From contig JAPFBL010000564.1 in the NCBI GenBank assembly GCA_026182355.1, positions 1 to 64,000 on the forward strand: DNA of 64,000 nt, given 5' to 3'. How positions within the stretch are numbered: the first letter of the stretch is position 1; every line of letters begins with the position of its first letter. Below, one piece after another: positions 43,620-53,968 of the stretch. The translations under genes and the position numbers were made by a program. Source of the stretch: Hermatobates lingyangjiaoensis. Lineage: Eukaryota; Arthropoda; Insecta; Hemiptera; Hermatobatidae. Under the pieces are notes generated by a model that made no database searches, had not been told where the DNA came from, and worked only from the letters and a program-made list of their open reading frames with translations.

Positions 43620-44130
43620 TCAGCGGCCTATGATTGTATTTTAGACCAGCGATCATTACTAATTTACCGAAAGAGCGTACACAAAATTACAGAATTCGAG
43701 ATAAAGAGGAAATTGACTTGATAAATACAGCATGAGACCCACATGACGAGCTTCTCAACAACTATTTTTGCCTTCCGGAGCGGTCATAAGATTATCCGCC
43801 CCCCCCCCCCTCCGACACTGTCCGTTGATAATTCGTTAACATTCAAAACTCCAAACGTCATTTATTTTCATGGAATTACAATCAAGGTTTTAATTTTAGA
43901 TTGCTATCATTGGTCCCAGACTAGCATCTTATTACAGTACTCGTATACATATACAGTCGTCATCAAAGAAAAAAAAAATGTATAATTCAAATCATAAAAT
44001 AATGTTAAATTAAATTACTGGCAATGTAGATAAATACAATAAATCAAATGTGTTTTGCTATATTTGCGGTGAATATACGTTAAAATCCAAATGTATTGCA
44101 ATTATTTTGATTAATGATTAATAAATATGT
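43620..44130. other. Unrecognised DNA with a C tract
   Basis: There is a run of about 11 C at 43799-43810. 43865-43975 (TGGAATTACAATCAAGG, TTTTAGATTGCT, GTCCCAGACTAGCATC) resembles 565-625 (TGGAATTATAACCAAGG, TTTTAGACTACT, GTCCCGGACTTTTATT), so an old dispersed repeat may be present in both places. Confidence 0.45.
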
Positions 44131-44236
44131 TTTTTAAAGTTATATAGAAACATTGTTTCCTCAATTTGCACGTCTTTATTGTAGCTGTCGCCTTCCTACA
44201 GAGAGGGGTATACGGTTATACCATAGCAGAAAAACT
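44131..44236 (+). repeat. Dispersed direct repeat, copy 2
   Basis: Second copy of 43455-43562, ending TATACCATAGCAGAAAAACT. The hairpin that follows copy 1 is absent here. Confidence 0.8.
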
Positions 44237-44729
44237 AGACCTGATATAGAAAAAATGCAGCATTTTTGGAATCACCACCCTTAAATTAGGTAAAAACTGT
44301 TAAAACATCTAAGTACCATGACAATTTTTTTTTGTCACCTGTGAAATTATATGATGCTAAATAAACATAAGCAAAATAAATAAGTTGCGAATTTCATTTA
44401 TTTGATATAACTGCATGTTTTTCACGTATTAAGACTTTCTTAAAGTAAAGATTTATTGGCTGTCCGGTCCGGCGCCCTGTCATACTTTGTGCAGTATTGC
44501 GCCTCTTTTATGACCTTATCTTGATTTAGGTGTTGAAAAGAGACTCAGGCTCAGATATATAGCTTGCGAATGAATGGGATTATTTATCTATTTTTTTGGA
44601 TTAGTGTGGACGTAGAAATACTGCTGTAGCAATGGGAATTTGTCTGATGGAAGGACTCAAGGAGGAGGTCGTAACTCTTACGCCCCTTGCAAAGATTTCT
44701 TCTTTTGCACTTACAGAAAAAAATATATG

Positions 44730-44730
<1 letters not shown>
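44237..44730. other. AT-rich DNA, nothing recognised
   Basis: No shared repeat or supported frame was seen. Confidence 0.4.
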
Positions 44731-44731
<1 letters not shown>

Positions 44732-44765
<34 letters not shown>

Positions 44766-44782
44766 CGTGCATATATATATAT
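44732..44782. repeat. (TA)n microsatellite with TG interruptions
   Basis: CACACATATATATA at 44730 onward to ATGTGCGTGCATATATATAT. Confidence 0.9.
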
Positions 44783-44904
44783 TCGAACATAATTATGAAT
44801 CTATATTAATTATCATAGCTTTCTACTTTTGTGAACTTAAGAAAATCATCCCTCAATTTTTTTTTTACTTATTGTTTTCATATTCCACTAATTTAATTTA
44901 ATTA

Positions 44905-45112
44905 GAAATTGATTCCTGTCTTTCTTATTCTCTGTGACCGGGCGCGCATGTGGCAACATTGTTGGTCTCCAACCATCTCTGAACCAGTGCGCTTGGTTTC
45001 CCTCTCTTATCTCTCCTGATGATGGTTCAAACCGAAAAATAGAGACTGTACGTGTGGCTTTTGATTTCTCTATGTTTCTATTCTACATTGAACTATATAT
45101 ATATATATACTT
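44905..45112 (+). mobile_element. PLE tail, family B, long copy
   Basis: It begins ATTGATTCCTGTCTTTCTTA, TTCTCTGTGACCGGGCGCGC, as at 62508-62555, so the unit extends about 100 bases upstream of the core. Then come GTGCGCTTGGTTTCCCTCTC, core 45016-45037 (CTGATGA, U, stem GGUU/AACC, GAAA), AGAGACTGTACGTG and a (TA)n at 45098-45110. GTACGT replaces the usual GTAAGT. Confidence 0.8.
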
Positions 45113-45482
45113 AAAAATTGGAAAGTCGATTCAAACTGGACACAAACAAGTTCAAAAACCGAAAATAGTAAAACACAGAGAAATATGTGAATATAGAAAT
45201 TGCGCATTTACTAACTCAAATTTTTGGATGATCCGTCTTCAGCTGAAAAAGAGTGAGAGACCAAGCACACCGGAAACGGGTCTCCTACCGTTGCGTTTCC
45301 AGTATGGTTGGTTTCCCACTCTCTTTTCTCCTGAAGACGGATTATCCGAAAATTTGAGTTAGTAAGTGTGCCTCCTTCTCTGTGTTTTACACAGAGAAAC
45401 ACTCACATAGAGAAACACAAAGAAACACTCTGTGTTTTTTTGTTCTTCGTTTTTGAACTTTTACACACACATATATATATAT
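45113..45482. mobile_element. PLE foldback, family C, with a small terminal duplication
   Basis: The minus arm, about 45125-45275, and plus arm, about 45290-45395, are complements around ACACCGGAAACGGGTCTCC. The plus core 45331-45351 reads CTGAAGA, C, stem GGA/UCC, GAAA. The right end repeats ACAGAGAAACACTC locally at about 45388-45430 before (TA)n at 45470-45482. A 142-codon open frame runs through this and the preceding tail; it is a chance frame. Confidence 0.75.
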
Positions 45483-45484
45483 AC

Positions 45485-45835
45485 AATATTACACATAAAC
45501 ACATGAAATGAGAATCAATGACCACAATTCTCATTGTGTTTTCATCATATAAATATATATATACTCACTTGTTTCCAGTCTTTGGAGCGATTCATCATCT
45601 ATTTTCCTGATCACGAGGCTATCGAAATATAGTAGTGAGCTTCCGTTTCATAAAAGAGAAAGAGGGACCAAACATGTTGTAGACGCAACGGCAAGTAACC
45701 GTTTCTTCTGAAGACGGACTGCCCAGTTTGAGTTTGTAATTGTGTTTCATTATTCTCTGTGTTACTTTTCTTTGATTTTGGACTCGTGTAGTGTCCAGTT
45801 TGGATGCTTTTCCGATTTTTAAGAGTATATACATA
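45485..45835. mobile_element. Stack of partial PLE tails (families A, F and C)
   Basis: 45485-45545 is a collapsed family A foldback (CACATAAACACATGAAATGA, then CATTGTGTTTTCATCA) with no core. 45555-45655 is a family F tail with core 45607-45626 (CTGATCACGAGGCTATCGAA, ATATAGTAGTGAGC). 45655-45835 is family C (TGTTGTAGACGCAACGGCAA, CTGAAGACGGACTGCCC, GTGTCCAGTTTGGATGC) with the core damaged. Confidence 0.65.
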
Positions 45836-46030
45836 ACTTTAAATTACACAAAGCACGACACAGAAAAAAGAATAAAAGGAACACTTACAGGATTCAATAT
45901 TTCGAACTGTTGTTCGTCATCAGGAGTAGACTAGAAGAGAGGACGAACAACAGTTCGAAATATCGAATTCTGTAAGTTTTCTTTTTATTCTTTTTTCTGT
46001 GTCGTACTTTGTGTAAATTAAAGTTTTATA
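45835..46030. mobile_element. PLE foldback, family G, arms about 84 bp
   Basis: Arms 45835-45918 and 45942-46025 are near-perfect complements. The minus core 45900-45923 reads CTGATGA, C, stem GAAC/GUUC, GAAATATTG. The plus arm starts inside the core (GACGAACAACAGTTCGAAAT), so the joint lies in the core itself. The T-rich end matches 7150-7195. Confidence 0.85.
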
Positions 46031-46059
46031 GTCCTTGTGGACCGTTTCTTATATTTAGT

Positions 46060-46350
46060 ATATATATCTCCTGAGTTTTTTGTCTTTTCTTATTTCTGCT
46101 GAAACGGCAAGAAAGGCAAAATATTCAAGAATCGCGATTGTTAGGTTCATATTTCTGTTTTATATTCATAACTTTATATATATAAATTTCAGGATATACT
46201 ACAGGTAACAGTATATAGAAAACGGATTTACTGTTTCTAAGTTCTGGTTTAACCGTCATCAGATAGGTAGAGACGCCAAGTGCACTTGGGTTATGATGGC
46301 AAATGCCATAAAAGTAATAATTTTCAGTCCATGATGAAACGGTACATCCA
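46060..46350. mobile_element. Decayed PLE tails, plus then minus
   Basis: 46060-46180 (plus) reads CTGCTGAAACGGCAAGAAAG, GCAAAATATTCAAGAATCG, similar to the tail at 35966. 46200-46300 (minus) is a family B remnant: TACTGTTTCTAAGTTCTGG, TTTAACCGTCATCAGATAG, CACTTGGG. Confidence 0.5.
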
Positions 46351-48015
46351 GTCATAAACTGTCAAAAGAGTGAAAACATCCTTATTTAAGATGACCTACA
46401 TAACTTTAAGTAATCAGTAGTATTTTGAATATGTTGATCATTACGAAATAATTTCCTCAGTGAAGGTTTCGAGCAATAGAGTGGCACTTGAAGTATATAG
46501 ACATGGTTAGTGATACATATGTTTACGTATCACTAGTACTAGAAAATAACTTTTTGCTAGTGCTTTAACTAGTCTAAAGAATGAATAGCTAGTCCAAAGG
46601 TATTAAACTTTTGAATATGAATGGACCAGAATATTTCATTTCATATCATTTCTTGTTTACTTTGTTTACTTTTTATTAACTGACATGTTTATGTTTTTCT
46701 AAATAAGTTGAAATATTTAAAAACATAGAAAGCAGGACTGCAATAAGCCTGAAGATGATTACACTGAAATGTCATCATATTTTGAATAATCATCAGCATA
46801 GGTGTAATAATCAATCAAAAAAGGTTCAAAATTACGAATCACTAAAAATGTATCGCTTTATATTTTGAATATATCGTCTTGAATAAATTGTTAGAATGAT
46901 GGACATCTTGTTGTCAATGATATTGAAGAGCATTGCTATTGATTATTTAATTATATATAATTTACAACTTATATGTAATAGATCCTTATATTAGAATTCA
47001 GCTTATAAAGCTTTCTCATTGTTTAATAAACTAATATAAAAAAATTAAACGAATTCAACAAAAGTGTTTGGATATTCTGTGAATAAATTTTAACTGTGTA
47101 CGTATAAAACAAAAATGCAAAATTTTTGCTAAAATGAAGAGGAGAAAAAGTTTTTTTTTCTGCATTTCACCTACTCGGAGGATTCAATTTTCATTTTTCA
47201 TATCACATATATTTAAGTTAAATTATCATTTCTGGATTCACCGCAACTTTCACATCATACAAACTTCTTCCTTCTTTAAGTCAACTCAATATTGTTTTGC
47301 CTCCATATTTCCTCTTCTTCTCCTTTACAAACACTTATCTCAAAACTTTATAGAGATTAATTTGAGGAAATGAAATCTTGAAATTCAACTTATTATTAAA
47401 AACAAACAAAGTGCGGTGTAAATGTTATATATGTATAAATGTTATATTTATTAATGCTACTATGCTAGTATTAATAATAAAATATAATCAAATCATGTAA
47501 GAAACTTACATTTGCATTTATTCTTAATGTAATTATATAAATTATATGTTACAACACTTCTTTTCTTAAAGTTGTTTACCTTTGATTTTTCTCTAATTAA
47601 TGAACATACCAACTGAATCATAGTTATTCGTCAATAGTTTGCAAACATAATTTGAAATAAAATAATTTATTGTTATAAAAAAAGCTATGTACATATATAA
47701 ACTAATTTAATCAAAGATTCAAAATAGCTATCCATCAGAATTACTTAAGAGAAAAAGGTGTTGATAACTAAATAAGAATATAAATGAGATATAAGATGCA
47801 CAAGATAGTATAAAAATAGTTTAAATAAGAAGTATAAATGTTAGTTTATTACATTTTGAAATACATTATTTTATAAAATAGGATAAATTAATTTCAGAAC
47901 AGGATAATGTTCCACGAAATATATTTCTTGATATACTTCATCAATAATACAATGAAGTAGTGAAAATTCCAATAAGTGAAATATTAGAGTACATCAATAA
48001 AGTTCATTTAAAAAA
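46351..48015. other. AT-rich DNA, nothing recognised
   Basis: 46490-46550 shows a loose palindrome (ATAGACATGGTTAGTGATAC, GTTTACGTATCACTAGTACT). Open frames are short and featureless. Confidence 0.4.
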
Positions 48016-48024
48016 ATATAGAAG

Positions 48025-48460
48025 TAAAGTTCACAAATAGATTTCTTGAGGACTTCAGTCCAATTATTAACTACTCCTGATTATAAGCCGACGTTTCGCC
48101 GAAAATTGTTTGACATTTTCAAAGATTTTTTTGAAAGAAAACTATTTAAGTTAGATGTATTTGTCGAACAGTATCATAGCAGACGTGAAAACCATAACAG
48201 TTTTCATAACATTATAACAGTTTTCATAACATCATAACAGTTTTTGTGTCTGTTATGATCCTGTCAGATAAATACACCGAACAAATAGTTTTCCTTCAAA
48301 AAAAAAAAAAAAAAAAGCTTTGAATATGCTGAACAATTTCCGGCAAATGTCGGCCTTTAATCAGGAGCAGTTAATCTTTTGACCAAATTCTGAAGAAAAC
48401 TATTTTTGAATTTCCAGAAATACTGGTCGAGAAGTTACATCAATATAGAAATAAATGTAA
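48025..48460. repeat. Unclassified foldback element (family J)
   Basis: AACTACTCCTGATTATAAGC, CGACGTTTCGCCGAAAATTG, TTTGACATTTTCAAAG at 48069-48124 mirrors CTTTGAATATGCTGAACAAT, TTCCGGCAAATGTCGGCC, TTTAATCAGGAGCAGTTAAT at 48318-48373, and the inner TTAGATGTATTTGTCGAACA also pairs with its opposite at 48265-48290. The centre holds a 20-base tandem ACAGTTTTCATAACAT repeated three times (48197-48245). A copy of one arm lies at 52720-52885. No protein was recognised. Confidence 0.65.
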
Positions 48461-48469
48461 GAGGGACGT

Positions 48470-49560
48470 AAGTTATCTATTGAACACCAGTATATGTAAA
48501 TAACTATTACTATGCTATGTTTTTTAATTATTATATATTTTAACAACAATTCAATTATTAAGTACCTTTGAACAACACAGAGTATTCACTGTTAGCCTAC
48601 TTTCGTCCTGTCTTTTTAAGTTTGCAAAAAGTTATTATTCGTTTTGTTGGAACAACTACCAGCTTCAGATACTGGAATGGTATACAAACCAGGTATTGTT
48701 GAAGGTAGGTAGAATACAAGACCGGTTCAACAATACAAACATCAGTATACAATGTAAAACAGTATATCATTTTTTCAGATATAACAAATATAAACATATG
48801 TATTACTAAGAATATATGCTTGAATCGTCACCCTATTGCTTGAAACCTGCACTGAGGAAATTAGTCTTAATGATCAAGGTATAAAAAATTACTATTAGCT
48901 CTAATAAACTCTAATGATAATGTGTTTACTAATAGTAAAGGTGAGTGTAAGCCACTCTAGATTCTTTATATCTTATAAATAATCAGAAACTCATTAAAGC
49001 CCTGTCAACCCTACAGTCTTTCAAGATCACTTTACTCAACTTATATGTATATTGTTATATTATTTTCTCCATACAGTTTTTTATAAATTCTCCAAAACAA
49101 GACAAATAGTTGGCAAATGAAATACCAAAGTATAAAGTAAATCACTAGGGGCGTTAGAAGGAAGTAAGAGATGGTATCAGTGACTTCCCGCAAGCCTGAT
49201 TTAGGCACTAAGGGAAGATAGGGCACCCCCCGGTAATGGCAAACCCTTCAGCCCTGGGTCAGGACCCTCTGGACCTTCAACACCTGTTCATAATCCCACT
49301 CCAATCTGGGATTTATCTCCTTCCTACAGCCCATTTGCTCAGCTCTGTCCATCCTTCAATCAGGTTGCCTTGGAAACTGAATGACACTTGAATCGTTATT
49401 TGCCATCATTCTTACAACTTTCCAATACATGTTACATTTTAAAGTCTTAGTATTTTTGATAAATCTTCTTTCATCATGGTCACTAGTAATTATACATTTA
49501 CATTATTGTGACAATATAAAGTAAAAAAAATTTTGATAAAAAATTGAAGGCTGCATTACC
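48470..49560. other. AT-rich DNA with a GC-richer block at 49150-49400
   Basis: 49180-49390 has more balanced composition (GGGCACCCCCCGGTAATGGC, AGCCCTGGGTCAGGACCCTC) and may be a decayed mobile element or exon-like remnant, but no frame or family match is visible. Confidence 0.4.
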
Positions 49561-49568
49561 AAAAAAAT

Positions 49569-49743
49569 TACAGGACTTCAGTTTTAATAACTGTTTGCTT
49601 GAGATATTTTTAAGACAAAAAAAATGCACAGACATTAGTATCTTTCCCTTTTATTAAAACAATATTATTTGCCAAAAACAGTTACAGCTGCATAGCTTTT
49701 CCACTTAGATTCATATAATCTATAGACTTTACTGTGTTTTAAC
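49569..49743 (+). repeat. Direct repeat, about 175 bp, copy 1
   Basis: From ACAGGACTTCAGTTTTAATA to ACTTTACTGTGTTTTAAC, matching 50132-50306 at roughly nine of ten positions. The offset is 563 bases. Confidence 0.8.
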
Positions 49744-50131
49744 GTTTTCGTGTTTTCCGCGAATAGAATTACTATTAATACTAAATAATTTATTGGTGAA
49801 ATAGTTATGTAAACAAAATTATTCTTAAAAATTTAAAATATATTTAAAATAAAAGTTTGTCCGACCCACATCAAGAAAATAATTGTATCCGATTTGAAAG
49901 GTTTTTCAGAGTATGTAATATCTAGACGTATATTTTAAGAAAATTTCGTATACATGTTTTATTTTTTTGATGACACCAGAATGTTTCAAATGCCAATTTT
50001 TCATCATCCTAATGCTTTTCTTTGGCATTTTTAATTATATATAATTTACTTTCAAAATTTAAATAGTTATTTTTACTCAATATATAGATCAGTAAACTAA
50101 TGAACAGTATTGCCATACCAGTAGAGTAAAG
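49744..50131. other. AT-rich spacer between two direct repeats
   Basis: Nothing was recognised; the two repeats flank it in the same orientation, so repeat plus spacer may be a partial tandem duplication or an element with long terminal direct repeats. Confidence 0.4.
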
Positions 50132-50306
50132 TACAGGACTTCAGTTTTAATATCTGTTTGCATGGGATATTTTTATGACAAGATGATGCACAGACATTCG
50201 TATCTTTCCTTTTTTTTCAAACAATATTATTTGCCAAAAAAAATGTTGCAGCTGCATAATTTTTCCACCCAGATTCACATAATCTATAGATTTTACTGTG
50301 TTTTAA
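50132..50306 (+). repeat. Direct repeat, about 175 bp, copy 2
   Basis: Second copy of 49569-49743. The next bases differ (CGTTTTCGTG after copy 1, AAAAATAAAT after copy 2). Confidence 0.8.
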
Positions 50307-51900
50307 CAAAAATAAATACATTCCTGGAAATCATGTAAACGTTAAAAACGTTTGTTGGAAAATTAATACATTCCAACAAAAAATTTTTTTTAAATTACCC
50401 AATAATGGGAGAGTTTTTCACGACGATTTTTAAGAACCTTTTGTATAAAATTTAATAAAAGATAGTTACCACCTTTTGTCGTAAGCCTCTATAAAGACTG
50501 ATCTTGTTAAATATCCCTACTTTGATAAAATAAATTTCGGTAAAGTTTGGAAACTGCTATGCAGATTCAAAATTAAGAGCCATCTCAAAGGTTGTTGTTT
50601 CATTTAATTATTTGTGTTATCTGGTTGAAAAGTCACCTTAATCTACCCCATTCTATGTTTGAAAAAATTATAACAATTCCACAATTAAATATCTTTAAAA
50701 AAAACTCATTTAAGCAATTAGTTATTGTAATCTTCTTGAGGTTACAGTAACTGATGTGATTGATGAAAATGATAAGAAAATGCAAGAAAACGGCAAATAT
50801 TTTGTTTTCAATAAAATGAAATAATTTTGACTTATTATTCAATTTCAAAGCTTGTGAAAGCAATACAAACCATACCCATCAACAAAACAAAATGAAACTA
50901 TATCTAAAAATAGAACATTATGTGGAGGATGAGTTGAGATAATTTTTATCAAAATTGAATTTTCCAAAGGGGCGTTACAGTACAGTTTCTATTTTCAGAA
51001 ATTTTTTTTTACCCTAAACAGCTCATTAAAAACCATAAAAATGTAACCAAAAATGGAAGAGAAAATTATAAATTCATAAAAAAAATTCATGAAATTTCAA
51101 TCACGGCAAAGAGCAATAAAGCTATAAAAACTGTTTGTTTATCCTAGACTAAGGGATCACCTGATATAATGGTCGATTTTTTATATTTTTTTACATTGTT
51201 TACATTAACTTAGAAATTTTTTGAGTGAAACCACTGAAATAAAATTGATCTTTCTAATGGAAAAATTTAAATAACTCATTAACTTATATGAGATATAAGA
51301 GGAATAATATTTTTACAAGTAAAAAATCACTGGCAATCAACATTAATTTCTGTTGCTTTCCATAGTATGATGGATTTGTTTTACAAAATGCTCTAATCAA
51401 TCAATACTCGTATATTGCACCCTAGAACAAAAATTAATATGAGATGAACATGTTTTTGTCATGCATAATAGGATCTTTGTATAATAGTGAAGTATGAGGA
51501 ATGGACTCTTTCCTCAAGATAAATGTAATTATCCTACGTCTTTAATTAGAAATTATTTTAAAACGACGTATTTTTTCGATGTTTCCGATGTTTTTCAGAG
51601 AAAATAGGAGTATTTTTTTGTTTTAAATGGGAAAATTTGCCTTAAATATTCAATGTAGGAGGGAGTCAGGTAAAGTATGTACAAGATCCACTGGCTATTT
51701 GAACAAAAGCTATGCTCTCTTGTAGGAAATTATTTGGTATCAGGAAATTTTCACTTTGGCTTTTCAACAATGTTATTACTAGTGTAGTTATACTAAGGAT
51801 ATTAATTATATGCATCAGTGATGTGATATCTGTATAAATAAAAGAAAGGTTTTGCATGTGCATTGCTTAGATGTACATACTAAGATGAAAAACTTACATA
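50307..51900. other. AT-rich DNA; distant inverted homology to 60880-61560 in part
   Basis: Several phrases on this strand look like complements of the region 61420-61560 (ATAATGTGGAGGATGAGTTG AGATAATTTTTATC here near 50920-50950; AAAATTATCTCAACTCATCC there at 61480; also CTTGTGAAAGCAATACAAACC against GGCTTGAATCGCTTTCACAAG). This suggests two inverted copies of an old repeat. No coding is recognised. Confidence 0.4.
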
Positions 51901-51904
51901 TTAC

Positions 51905-52060
51905 TTAGATGAAAACTCATTCAAGTTTTCTTTACGTTTCATACATTAGAGAAACCGAATCAACCCTTAGAAAAATTTCTGTTGGTTTGCGGGTTTATTG
52001 GTTTGTCGGCAAAATGTGGTCACAAGTAAACTCAGCCAGCATAAGACATAGCTTTAAATT
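51905..52060 (-). repeat. Dispersed repeat K, minus-strand copy (end portion)
   Basis: TTTACGTTTCATACATTAGA, GAAACCGAATCAACCCTTAG, AAAAATTTCTGTTGG, CAAGTAAACTCAGCC and GCATAAGACATA are the complement of 55155-55285. The copies are 3.2 kb apart and inverted. Confidence 0.85.
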
Positions 52061-52249
52061 ATAATAGTTTTAAATTATATCGAAATCGAATTTCATTTGA
52101 TTACGAAAAAATTATTGAAGACATACATAGTGAAAACAAAAACATCTACGGAAGAAGAACCAACAGAAAACTAATAAAACAGAATAAACCAAAATTTAAA
52201 GTTAAAAAACACAAAAACCATACGTTTTTTGTTTTCTGTAGGTTGATAT

Positions 52250-52599
52250 TCCATATATATATATATATATATATATACACTTTTTTTCGTTGGAAATACG
52301 ATCCAAAACGGACAAATATAGTTCAATATAAACAAAGAAACATAGAGAAATCAGAAGAACACACTTACAGTCTCTAATTTTCGGTTTGAACCGTCTTCAG
52401 GAGAGATAAGAGAGGGAAACCAAGCGCACTGGATCAGAGACGGTTGGAGACCCAACGGAGGGGTCTCCAACCGTACTCTGATCCAGTGCGCTTGGTTTCC
52501 CTCTCTTATCTCTCCTGAAGACGGTTCAAACCGAAAAATTAGAGACTGTAAGTGTGTTCTTCTGATTTCTCTATGTTTCTTTGTTTATAATTGAACTAT

Positions 52600-52616
<17 letters not shown>
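52250..52616. mobile_element. PLE foldback, family B, arms about 138 bp
   Basis: Arms 52317-52453 and 52461-52600 are near-perfect complements around a 7-base loop (AACGGAG). Both cores are intact: 52379-52400 (minus) and 52515-52536 (plus), CTGAAGA, C, stem GGU/ACC, GAAAAATTAGAGACTGTAAG with GTAAGT at 52548. The left flank continues as the far end of the tail (TTTTCGTTGGAAATACGATC, CAAAACGGACAAATA) and (TA)n at 52252-52277; the right flank is (TA)n. This is the best-preserved family B pair. Confidence 0.9.
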
Positions 52617-52644
<28 letters not shown>

Positions 52645-52695
52645 ATATATACATATTGATATATATTGATATATTGATATATACATATATTGATA
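52603..52695. repeat. (TA)n microsatellite with ATTGATATAT variants
   Basis: TA units to about 52641, then a higher-order ACATATTGATAT pattern repeated several times to 52695. Confidence 0.9.
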
Positions 52696-52696
52696 T

Positions 52697-52885
52697 TCCA
52701 TGGATGTTTTTGTTTCACTCTTCATGTCGTCAATAATTTTTTTTTAGCCTTGAAAATCGTAACAAAATTTTTGGCGAAATGTCGGCGTATAAACAAGAGT
52801 GTTATTTTTTTAGACCGAAAATCCTCAAGAAATCTATCTGTGAACCTTGAGAATCATTGGTCGAGAAGCTATATCAATATGTGAT
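52697..52885 (+). repeat. Unclassified repeat, family J, single arm
   Basis: GCCTTGAAAATCGTAACAAA, TTTTTGGCGAAATGTCGGCG, TATAAACAAGAGTGTTA, CTCAAGAAATCTATCTGTGA, GGTCGAGAAGCTATATCAAT match 48030-48130 (complement) and 48310-48450. A 64-codon open frame covers it but shows no recognised domain. Confidence 0.65.
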
Positions 52886-53968
52886 TTCACAAAAAAATGT
52901 GATTGTCAAAGCTATTGATAAACTACTGTCTTGAAAAATTCTGTAGATTGTTGAAATAGTGATAAACCATTGTCTTGAAGAACTTGTAGATGGTTGCAAT
53001 AGGCCGATTATTACAGAAGGTGCGAAAGTTATCTTTTTCACTGGTGTTATTACACGTCTTGTAGAATTGTTTCCACCCTTGAGTTGATAACTCATGCCTC
53101 GCCCACCCAGAAGCAATTATCTGAAGCGAGTCTTAAGGAAATTAAGTTGCTCACTAAGTTGATTCCACTAATTGAGTTTAAGTCGGATAAGCGTCCATGC
53201 GTGAACACCCCCCCCCCCCCCCCCCCCACACCCAACCATCGTTGACAGAGTGCGCCTGGGTACGTATTCACACGGCCCTAGGAGAACTAAACCTTCCCCT
53301 TACAACAAATATATACTCCCTTAAAACAACTTTTATACTTCAAACATATTCATGTTTCAATAAAATATATAAGTGTTAGGATAACATTACTTCTTAAAGA
53401 ATCTAAGCATTGCATTTTTCAACTAGTTAAAACTTTAAATAAATAGTTGGCAAAGAAGTAGAGTACATTTTTGATAGACTTAACATTTTTTTTTCTAAAT
53501 AATTACGACTATAAATAAAAAACAGACTGTGATTTCAACAAAACAGTGATAAACAATTAAAAGACTAAATTATTTTACACTTTGTGTTTTCATTTCATGA
53601 ATATTATCTTGCCTAAAAGATAATATAATAATTAAACTTAAACAACTTTTCCATATTAAAACCTTGCCTTGTTATGATTCTGATTTCTGATTATCATATA
53701 AGTCATAATATACTACCAAGTAACAACCGACCCTCCGTTTCAGGCACTGTAGTGCAGGTTGTAATTAGTAGTTTACGGTAGCAGACCTACTACTGCTGAA
53801 TTGTAGTACAACTGTGATTGCAGGGTGGTATGCATATGTCTATACATTTTATTTGGTTTGTATGATACAGTATTCATTTATTTCAATATGTTGTATTTGC
53901 TTTCTTTCCATGATTTTAGTTTATATATATATATATATATATATAATAATATATATATATATATATAT
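52886..53968. other. Unrecognised DNA; C tract and (TA)n
   Basis: GATAAACTACTGTCTTGAAA / GATAAACCATTGTCTTGAAG at 52917 and 52962 is a local 45-base near-repeat. A run of about 20 C lies at 53208-53227. (TA)n lies at 53925-53968. No gene is supported. Confidence 0.45.

Noticed and set aside
44934..45362. 142-codon open frame
   Set aside because: It passes through a family B tail, a (TA)n and a family C foldback in turn; no domain, and the other copies of these repeats do not keep the frame.
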